7,772 nt of DNA from UBA6136 sp039795615 (GTDB lineage Bacteria; Pseudomonadota; Gammaproteobacteria; Methylococcales; Methylococcaceae). Positions 1-5,388 of the stretch are shown piece after piece (position 1 is the stretch's first letter; each line of letters opens with the position of its first letter). The notes under the pieces are model-generated. The model was given only the letters and a program-made list of their open reading frames with translations. It had not been told where the DNA came from and did no database searches. A program made the translations under genes and the position numbers. The stretch lies in NCBI GenBank assembly GCA_039795615.1, contig JBDKLO010000099.1, positions 1-7,772 of the forward strand, written 5' to 3'.

Positions 1-510
1 ACCGACTGCGGATTCTCAAGCGATAACTACAACGAATGGCCCCTTTTCGCTCCCCTCTGGATGCTGCTTCTGAGTTGTATTGCCACGTGCACAGGTTCGA
101 CAGGCGGCGGGATCAAAATGATGCGCACGCTGATCCTTTGGAAACAGAGCCTGCTGCAGATGTTTCTTCTGACCCATCCAACTGCTGTCAATCCCCTCAA
201 ATTGGGGGGGCAGGTGATCAGCTCCCGCATTACGCTGTCGGTCCTGGGCTTCATCTTTGCCTACTTTGCGACGATCGTGATCCTGACCCTGGTCCTCGTT
301 CTGACGGGGCTCGATCCCTTCTCGGCCTTCTCCGCGATCCTTGCCTGCCTCAACAATGCAGGACCCGGTCTTGGCGAAGTCGGACCCACGACCAATTATG
401 CGATCCTGACCGATGTGCAGACTTGGGTCTGTACGCTCGCCATGTTCCTGGGTCGGATAGAGATCTTTACCGCGCTGATTCTCCTAACCCCTGCGTTCTG
501 GCGTCGATAG
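1..510 (+). CDS. trkH: TrkH-family potassium uptake protein, C-terminal part (5' end outside window)
   Basis: This is the last 169 codons of a Trk/Ktr/HKT-type K+ channel subunit in the inner membrane, which conducts K+ inward and is normally gated by the cytosolic NAD-binding protein TrkA. The reading frame is open from base 1, so the gene starts upstream. Counting from the first codon, residues 1-7 (TDCGFSS, then YNEWP at 10-14) match the third pore loop (family form TTxGF). Residues 32-39 (GSTGGGIK) are the intramembrane gating loop of the third M2 helix. N118-N119-A-G-P122 (NNAGPGLGEV) is the fourth pore loop, and the protein ends in the typical LTPAFWR-type C-terminus. The stop is TAG at 508-510. 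There is no sign of decay. The next gene, an ABC exporter, begins 22 bp downstream on the same strand, so the two could be cotranscribed. Identity as TrkH/TrkG rather than KtrB is favoured by the GSTGGG and NNxGPGLGEV wording and the C-terminal end. Confidence 0.95.
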   Translation, partial: TDCGFSSDNYNEWPLFAPLWMLLLSCIATCTGSTGGGIKMMRTLILWKQSLLQMFLLTHPTAVNPLKLGGQVISSRITLSVLGFIFAYFATIVILTLVLVLTGLDPFSAFSAILACLNNAGPGLGEVGPTTNYAILTDVQTWVCTLAMFLGRIEIFTALILLTPAFWRR

Positions 511-522
511 GAACGGAACGCC

Positions 523-526
523 AAGG
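523..526 (+). promoter_or_regulatory. Ribosome binding site supporting the TTG start of the ABC exporter
   Basis: AAGG lies 6 nt before the TTG at 533. It is a short Shine-Dalgarno match, but no ATG or GTG in this frame with a better site lies near the position where NdvA homologues begin. It therefore supports the TTG start. Confidence 0.5.
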
Positions 527-532
527 CGTCCA

Positions 533-2305
533 TTGGCGGATACGCATCCTTTGGAACTGATCAGCACTTATCTTCGAGCGCTTCGGCTCCTGGCCCCCGA
601 AAAGGGACTGGCCTCCCTGTTGGTGATTGCCAACATCACACTGGGCCTGATTCAACTCGCGGAACCGGTCCTTTTCGGCCGTGTTGTGGACGCGCTCTCC
701 AAAGGACAGGCCTCCCGAGACCTCATTGCTCTCTGGGCGGGCCTGGGTCTCTTTGGCATCGTTGCCGGCGTCCTGGTGGCCATGGCGGCGGATCGGCTTT
801 CGCATCGCCTGAGGCTCTCCGTGCTCTCTGATGCGTTTGAGAGCGTCATTACCCTTCCCTCCCAAAAGCAAGGCGAAAGCGGCAGTACCGTCAGAATCCT
901 GCTGGCAGGGAGTGATGCCTTGTTCTGGATGTGGCTCACCTTTCTGAGGGAACATCTGGCCGCGCTCGTCAGCATTGCCTTCCTGATCCCGACCGCCATT
1001 CAGATGCAACCTGAACTTGCTGGGATCCTGGGGCTTCTGGCGGTTTTCTACACCCTCGCCAATATTTTCGTCGTGAGAAAAAGTCAGTCCGGTCAGGAAG
1101 CGGTGGAGAGCCACAACTCCGGCGTGTTTGGTCAGGTGGGGGATGTCATTGGAAACATCACTGTAGTTCAGGGATTTGAGCGGGTTCATCTGGAGGTCGC
1201 ATCCCTCAAGACGCTGATGAGAGAACTGCTTGAGGTCCAGTATCCGGTCCTGACCTGGTGGGCTGTTTTGACGGTATTGACTCGAGCCTCGGCAACTCTC
1301 GCCATGGTCGCGATCTTTGGAACGGGCGCCTACCTTTCTGCGGAGGGAAGAATCTCTCTGGGCGAGATCGTGAGCTTTGTCGGCTTTGCCACCTTGCTGA
1401 TCGGGAAACTCGACCAATTGTCGAGCTTCACCGTTCGAATTTTCAGCCAAATGCCGACCATCAAAAGTTTCCTCGATCTCTTCGAGATCACCGCACCTTC
1501 CCCGAAAGAAGCGCAAAAACCCGAACTGAGGGTCACCGAGGGACATGTCCGATTTGAGCAGGTGTCATTTCGCTATTCGGGATCTGATCAAGGAGTCATC
1601 GGACTGAATTTTGAAGTGCCGCCCGGACAAACCGTCGCATTAGTCGGAAAAACTGGTTCTGGAAAAACCACGACCCTTCTCCTTCTGGAGCGGCTCCTTG
1701 AAATCGACAGTGGCGAAATCCTGATCGATGGCCAGAACATTCAAGACGTCCAGCTCCCTTCCCTTCGTCACGCAATTTCCGTGGTCTTTCAGGATGCGGG
1801 GCTCTTCAATCGCAGCATTCTCGAGAATATTCGCGTCGGCTGCCCCGAGGCCACCGAAGCCGAAATCCATGAGGCAGCGCAAAAGGCTGAAGCCGAAGAG
1901 TTCATTTTAAGAAAGCCCGGAGGCTATGACTTTGTCATTGGAGAGCAAGGCGGAAACCTTTCCGGGGGTGAACGTCAACGCTTGGCCATCGCCCGGGCGC
2001 TCATCAAAAAAGCCCCGTTGCTCATTCTGGATGAGGCGACCAGTGCGCTGGATACCTGGACTGAAGCCAGAATTCAGAGAGCTCTCGATGTCCTCAAGAA
2101 AGGACGAACCACCTTTGTGATCGCGCATCGGCTTTCAACCGTCTCGCATGCAGACCAGATCATTGTTCTGGATCAGGGCCGCATCATTGAACAAGGGAGC
2201 TTTGAAGCTCTGGTCGCAGCTCAAGGGGCCTTTGCGGAAATGCTCCGGGAAGGGGGATTCTCAAAACCAGATCACGAACCGATCCCCAATGGCGAGTCCC
2301 CCTGA
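533..2305 (+). CDS. NdvA/ChvA-like fused ABC exporter (putative beta-glucan exporter, ATP-binding and permease)
   Basis: A 590-aa half-size exporter with a transmembrane domain (about residues 15-315) followed by a nucleotide-binding domain (about 340-575), expected to work as a homodimer in the inner membrane. The ATPase motifs are all intact: Walker A GKTGSGKT (372-379), Q-loop Q420, signature LSGGERQR (476-483), Walker B with D500 and catalytic E501, D-loop SALD and H-loop H532. Beyond generic ABC motifs, segments recall the rhizobial cyclic beta-1,2-glucan exporter NdvA/ChvA: AEPVLFGRVVDA near the N-terminus, QYPVLTWW (236-243), and VFQDAGLFNRSI (418-429). Length is close to NdvA (about 590 aa). 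The start is TTG at 533; this places the N-terminus (YLRALRLLAPEK) level with NdvA as I remember it. It follows trkH by 22 bp. No ndvB-type glucan synthase is in the window, so the substrate is inferred and could be another glycan or lipid. The family assignment as an ABC exporter is secure; the glucan role is less so. Confidence 0.9.
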   Translation: MADTHPLELISTYLRALRLLAPEKGLASLLVIANITLGLIQLAEPVLFGRVVDALSKGQASRDLIALWAGLGLFGIVAGVLVAMAADRLSHRLRLSVLSDAFESVITLPSQKQGESGSTVRILLAGSDALFWMWLTFLREHLAALVSIAFLIPTAIQMQPELAGILGLLAVFYTLANIFVVRKSQSGQEAVESHNSGVFGQVGDVIGNITVVQGFERVHLEVASLKTLMRELLEVQYPVLTWWAVLTVLTRASATLAMVAIFGTGAYLSAEGRISLGEIVSFVGFATLLIGKLDQLSSFTVRIFSQMPTIKSFLDLFEITAPSPKEAQKPELRVTEGHVRFEQVSFRYSGSDQGVIGLNFEVPPGQTVALVGKTGSGKTTTLLLLERLLEIDSGEILIDGQNIQDVQLPSLRHAISVVFQDAGLFNRSILENIRVGCPEATEAEIHEAAQKAEAEEFILRKPGGYDFVIGEQGGNLSGGERQRLAIARALIKKAPLLILDEATSALDTWTEARIQRALDVLKKGRTTFVIAHRLSTVSHADQIIVLDQGRIIEQGSFEALVAAQGAFAEMLREGGFSKPDHEPIPNGESP

Positions 2306-2345
2306 GCGCCCGCTCATCTCAGGCTCAATCCCGAACGCGTCAAGG

Positions 2346-2375
2346 CTTGAAATTCATTTTGTTAGCCCCCACTTA
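2346..2375 (+). promoter_or_regulatory. Sigma-32 (RpoH) heat-shock promoter of htpG
   Basis: CTTGAAA at 2346-2352 is an exact match to the sigma-32 -35 consensus. CCCCACTT at 2367-2374 matches the -10 consensus CCCCATNT at all but one specified position, with a 14-nt spacer, within the usual 11-16 nt. From this spacing transcription should start near 2381-2384, giving a leader of roughly 50 nt before the htpG ATG. The site lies between the end of the ABC exporter and htpG and points toward htpG, a classic RpoH regulon member. No competing sigma-70 pair with good spacing was evident. Confidence 0.85.
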
Positions 2376-2385
2376 TCAGGGGGAG

Positions 2386-2399
2386 ACGGCCTGCGCCGT
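2386..2399 (+). other. Small hairpin at the 5' end of the htpG leader
   Basis: ACGGC (2386-2390) and GCCGT (2395-2399) form a perfect 5-bp stem with a CTGC tetraloop. It would sit just inside the 5' end of the predicted heat-shock transcript, about 18 nt before the Shine-Dalgarno. A role as a 5' stabiliser is possible but not shown; such a short palindrome can arise by chance. Confidence 0.35.
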
Positions 2400-2416
2400 A
2401 TGATTTTGCTAATACT

Positions 2417-2423
2417 CTGGAGG
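2417..2423 (+). promoter_or_regulatory. htpG ribosome binding site
   Basis: CTGGAGG contains a strong anti-16S match (GGAGG, 2419-2423). It lies 11 nt before the ATG at 2435, slightly longer than optimal. The only other in-frame ATG nearby, at 2462, would remove residues that align with the N-terminus of other HtpG proteins. Confidence 0.65.
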
Positions 2424-2434
2424 CTACCAACACC

Positions 2435-4345
2435 ATGACTGTCGCGGAAAATAAGGTCACGATGGGCTTTGAGGCTGAGGTCAAGCAACTGCTGCACCTC
2501 ATGATCCACTCGCTCTACAGCAACAAGGAAATCTTTCTCCGAGAACTGATTTCCAATGCTTCGGATGCAGCGGACAAACTTCGTTTCAATGCACTGAGCG
2601 ATGATGCCCTCTACGAGGGTGACCCCAACCTCCGAATTCGGATCGAATTTGACAAGGATGCGCGGACCCTCACCTTGACCGATAACGGTATCGGCATGAC
2701 CCGGGATGAAGTGAAAGAGAACATCGGTACGATTGCCCGCTCAGGCACCCGAAAGTTCTTTGAATCCCTGACCGGGGATCAAGCGAAAGACAGCCAGCTC
2801 ATCGGCCAATTCGGCGTGGGCTTCTATTCCTCTTTCATCGTCGCAGACCGCGTGGCCCTCGAGACCCGCAAAGCCGGAGATAAACCGGAACACGGCGTTC
2901 GCTGGGAATCCAAGGGCGAAGGGGATTACACCCTTGAAAGCATCGACAAGCCCGAGCACGGCACCCGCATCACCCTTCACCTTCGAGAAGGCGATGACGA
3001 CTTCCTGGATGGCTGGAAAATCCGTAGCACGATCCGTAAGTTTTCAGATCACATTTCCCTGCCGATCGAAATGCTCAAAGAGCACTTTGGCGAACCGGAA
3101 GAAGGGGCAGAACCTCCGGCACCCGAATGGGAAACCGTCAACAGCGCTTCAGCCCTTTGGGCCAAAAGTCGCGATGAGATCACGGACGAGCAGTACGACG
3201 AGTTCTACCGGCATGTCTCCCATGATTTTCAGCCGCCACTTGCCCGTGTTCACAGCCGGGTCGAGGGAACCAACGAATACACCCTGCTCCTTTATCTCCC
3301 GTCCGCTGCGCCCTTTGATCTTTGGGATCGGGAATCCAAGCATGGCGTCAGGCTGTATGTCCGGAAAGTCTTCATCATGGAAGAATCCGAGAAGCTCATG
3401 CCACGCTATCTCCGCTTTGTCCGGGGGGTCATCGACTCTGATACCCTGCCCCTGAATGTCTCCCGCGAAATTCTTCAGGAAAACGCGCTGCTCGAGAAAA
3501 TCCGTTCGGGTGCGGTCAAGAAGGTCCTCGGTCTGTTGGAAGACCTTGCGAAGAATGATCCTGAAAAGTACACCACGTTCTGGCAGCAATTCGGTCAGGC
3601 CTTCAAGGAAGGACCGATTGAGGATCACAAGAACAAGGACAAGATCGCCAAGCTCCTTCGGTTCTCATCCACGCACAATGAGGGCGAAGAACAGTCGGTT
3701 TCGCTGGAAGACTACATCAGCCGGATGAAGGAAGGTCAGGATAAGATCTACTACATCACGGCAGAAAGCTATCAGGCCGCAAAGAATAGCCCTCATCTTG
3801 AGATCTTCAAGAAAAAGGGCCTTGAAGTTCTCCTCATGCATGAACGGATCGATGACTGGCTGGTGGGCTACCTGACTGAATTTGAAGGAAAGTCACTGCA
3901 GTCGATTGCCAAGGGCGAGCTGGATCTGGGCTCTCTGGAAGATGAAGCTGACAAGCAGCACAAGGAAGAAGCCACCAAGGAACTTCAGCCCCTGATCGAC
4001 CGAATCAAGACCGCTCTCGGTGACAAGGTCAGCGAGGTAAAAGTCAGTGTGCGCCTCACCGACAGTCCTGCCTGTATCGTAAGCGACTCTTACGGCATGA
4101 CCCGGACCATGGAGAGGATCATGAAGTCAGCCGGGCAGAACATTCCGACCAGTAAGGCCGTGTTCGAGATCAATCCCGATCACCCCCTCGTCGTTCGCCT
4201 GAACGGAGAGACCGACGAAATCCGATTCAAGGATCTTGCGGAAATCCTGTTTGATCAGGCCGTCCTGAGCGAGGGCGCTCAACTGGAGGATCCTGCTGCA
4301 TTCGTGAAGCGTCTGAATCACCTTCTGGCGTCATCGCTCAGTTAA
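2435..4345 (+). CDS. htpG: Molecular chaperone HtpG (bacterial Hsp90)
   Basis: A complete 636-aa cytosolic Hsp90, an ATP-dependent homodimeric chaperone that remodels client proteins together with DnaK. The length is typical (E. coli HtpG is 624 aa). The N-terminal GHKL ATPase domain (about 1-220) shows the helix LRELISNASDAADKLRF with catalytic Glu37 and Mg-binding Asn41. It also has Asp83 of DNGIGM for adenine binding and the lid/glycine motif GQFGVGF (124-130). The middle domain (about 235-500) carries LNVSREILQE (340-349), whose Arg344 corresponds to the gamma-phosphate-contacting arginine. The C-terminal dimerisation domain runs to about residue 630 and lacks the eukaryotic MEEVD tail, as expected. 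The gene stands alone between a sigma-32 promoter (2346-2375) and an intrinsic terminator (4371-4415), so it forms its own heat-shock unit. All key residues are present and nothing suggests decay. Confidence 0.99.
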   Translation: MTVAENKVTMGFEAEVKQLLHLMIHSLYSNKEIFLRELISNASDAADKLRFNALSDDALYEGDPNLRIRIEFDKDARTLTLTDNGIGMTRDEVKENIGTIARSGTRKFFESLTGDQAKDSQLIGQFGVGFYSSFIVADRVALETRKAGDKPEHGVRWESKGEGDYTLESIDKPEHGTRITLHLREGDDDFLDGWKIRSTIRKFSDHISLPIEMLKEHFGEPEEGAEPPAPEWETVNSASALWAKSRDEITDEQYDEFYRHVSHDFQPPLARVHSRVEGTNEYTLLLYLPSAAPFDLWDRESKHGVRLYVRKVFIMEESEKLMPRYLRFVRGVIDSDTLPLNVSREILQENALLEKIRSGAVKKVLGLLEDLAKNDPEKYTTFWQQFGQAFKEGPIEDHKNKDKIAKLLRFSSTHNEGEEQSVSLEDYISRMKEGQDKIYYITAESYQAAKNSPHLEIFKKKGLEVLLMHERIDDWLVGYLTEFEGKSLQSIAKGELDLGSLEDEADKQHKEEATKELQPLIDRIKTALGDKVSEVKVSVRLTDSPACIVSDSYGMTRTMERIMKSAGQNIPTSKAVFEINPDHPLVVRLNGETDEIRFKDLAEILFDQAVLSEGAQLEDPAAFVKRLNHLLASSLS

Positions 4346-4370
4346 GATTTAAATTACGTTATTCACCTTG

Positions 4371-4415
4371 AGGGGTTCCGGAATAGCTCAGATTTCGGAG
4401 CCCCTTTTGTTTTTT
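4371..4415 (+). terminator. Rho-independent terminator after htpG
   Basis: Bases 4371-4383 pair with 4393-4405 to give a 13-bp stem (two G-U wobbles in the RNA) closed by a 9-nt loop. The run TTTTGTTTTTT at 4405-4415 follows directly. It begins 25 bp after the htpG stop and should end the htpG transcript. The T-run finishes only 1 nt before the ribosome binding site of the next gene. On the other strand there is no matching T-run (the upstream side reads only mixed sequence), so it acts in the plus direction. Confidence 0.92.
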
Positions 4416-4416
4416 C

Positions 4417-4424
4417 AGAGGAGA
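4417..4424 (+). promoter_or_regulatory. Ribosome binding site of the DUF423 gene, abutting the terminator
   Basis: AGAGGAGA lies 5 nt before the ATG at 4430 and is a strong Shine-Dalgarno. It starts 1 nt after the T-run of the htpG terminator, so no room remains for a promoter between the terminator and the gene. Confidence 0.75.
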
Positions 4425-4429
4425 TTGGT

Positions 4430-4837
4430 ATGCGCTCTACTCCGAGTTCAAGCCTCGATGGCACCCTTTTCCTGGCGATCGCAGGCGTCTTTGGGTTCCT
4501 GGCCGTTGCGGTGGGCGCCGTGGGGGCGCATGCGCTCAAAGCCCATCTCACGCCCGATGCGATGGCCCTTTTTCGAACCGGATGGGAGTATCACATGCTC
4601 CATGTTCTTGCCCTCGGCCTGATCGGTTCTCTCGCGCTGAATTTTCCGAAGATCAGAAATTTCAGGTTTGCAGGCGGTTTCTGGATTCTGGGTATCGTGC
4701 TGTTTTCAGGGAGTCTTTATGCCGTAAGCCTTGGGGCCCCGCGAATCTTGGTCCATGTCACGCCCGTAGGTGGCTTTAGCCTGATGGCGGGCTGGATTGC
4801 TCTCTGCCTGGGCGCCCTTCAGATTCGAAAAGGCTGA
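4430..4837 (+). CDS. DUF423 family small membrane protein (YgdD/YwdK-like)
   Basis: A complete 135-aa integral membrane protein of the DUF423 family (relatives YgdD in E. coli, YwdK in Bacillus, TMEM256 in animals). Four hydrophobic helices are visible, roughly at 12-33, 53-70, 81-101 and 109-131. Family signatures are GAVGAHAL (29-36), the WEYHMLH segment (52-58), LFSGSLYAVS (91-100) and TPVGG...GW (111-122). The length is usual for the family. Molecular function is not established; the protein sits in the inner membrane. It is preceded by a strong ribosome binding site directly after the htpG terminator, and no promoter of its own is obvious. Expression may therefore rest on read-through of the terminator or on a weak promoter inside the end of htpG. 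The next plus-strand gene begins 47 bp downstream. Family assignment is confident; function is unknown. Confidence 0.92.
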   Translation: MRSTPSSSLDGTLFLAIAGVFGFLAVAVGAVGAHALKAHLTPDAMALFRTGWEYHMLHVLALGLIGSLALNFPKIRNFRFAGGFWILGIVLFSGSLYAVSLGAPRILVHVTPVGGFSLMAGWIALCLGALQIRKG

Positions 4838-4852
4838 ACGATTCGCTATCAT
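4824..4852 (+). promoter_or_regulatory. Possible weak sigma-70 promoter for the four-helix membrane protein
   Basis: TATCAT at 4847-4852 matches the -10 consensus at five of six positions. TTCGAA at 4824-4829 sits 17 nt upstream but matches the -35 consensus at only three of six. The element ends 32 bp before the ATG at 4885. The match is weak and may be chance; the gene could equally be cotranscribed with DUF423. Confidence 0.25.
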
Positions 4853-4884
4853 TAACCATTATCCGCTGCACTCGAGTCACCATC

Positions 4885-5388
4885 ATGCGACTTGCCACCT
4901 TCCTGCTTCACGAAGCCAAAAAGGCGATTCCTCCCACTCTTTTCTTCCTGGTCGTCTTTCATCTGACCGTGATCATCCGGCATCTGGATGAGAGTGGCCT
5001 TGGGATCACTGCCGCTCGCTCAGGCCCTGCAACCGTTGCGGCGCTGATTCTCGGAAAGATCTATCTCCTGATGGATGAGCGCCCCTTTGCCAACCGGTTC
5101 AAGAATCGCCCGCTGATTCTGGGGACCTTATGGAAAACCATCATCTACTGGACTATTGCCACGCTCGCAACAGCCCTCGAAGAGATACTGCCCGCCTGGT
5201 TTCACCTTCGAGACCTTCAAACCGCCGTGGCGGAGGTCTCACAGCATTTCACGCTTCCCATTTTCGTGGCCAATCACTTGATCCTTCTGGTCTCAATCTT
5301 CATCTTTTCGGCTCTGAGCGAACTGACCCGTGCCATCGGCGCCCGCAAGGTCTGGCAGCTGTTCTTTGGCCCGCGCTTTTTCCGATAA
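4885..5388 (+). CDS. Uncharacterised four-helix membrane protein
   Basis: A 167-aa protein with no catalytic motif that I recognise. Hydrophobic segments lie at about 16-32, 47-63, 83-99 and 128-147, suggesting four membrane helices. The N-terminus (HEAKKAIPPTLFF) is amphipathic and positively charged. A basic, polar loop (MDERPFANRFKNRPL, 63-77) separates helices 2 and 3, and the acidic pair EE (99-100) follows helix 3. The tail is basic (ARKVWQLFFGPRFFR). I have a general memory of similar conserved hypothetical proteins in beta- and gammaproteobacteria, but no function to attach. The ATG at 4885 has no good Shine-Dalgarno, which suggests low or coupled translation; no other ATG, GTG or TTG with a better site was found in frame. 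The last 96 bp, encoding residues 136-167, overlap the minus-strand antiporter gene tail to tail. Coherent hydrophobic segmentation and composition argue that the gene is real. Confidence 0.8.
   Translation: MRLATFLLHEAKKAIPPTLFFLVVFHLTVIIRHLDESGLGITAARSGPATVAALILGKIYLLMDERPFANRFKNRPLILGTLWKTIIYWTIATLATALEEILPAWFHLRDLQTAVAEVSQHFTLPIFVANHLILLVSIFIFSALSELTRAIGARKVWQLFFGPRFFR

Noticed and set aside
467..1546. 359-codon minus-strand open frame opposite the ABC exporter
   Set aside because: The translation is rich in Gly, Gln, Arg and His without any domain, as expected for an antisense shadow of a GC-rich gene; the plus-strand gene has full ABC motifs.
2301..2323. CCTGAG/CTCAGG inverted repeat at the end of the ABC exporter gene as a terminator
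   Set aside because: The stem is only 6 bp and is followed by mixed sequence without a T-run, so it does not qualify as an intrinsic terminator.
2366..2383. CCCCC...GGGGG inverted repeat as an operator site
   Set aside because: The C-run is explained by the sigma-32 -10 element; the G-run may be start-site sequence. No second copy or known operator matches (for example CIRCE).
2404..2423. ROSE or FourU RNA thermometer in the htpG leader
   Set aside because: TTTT and TTGCT occur before the Shine-Dalgarno, but pairing with GGAGG leaves mismatches and no stable stem can be drawn.
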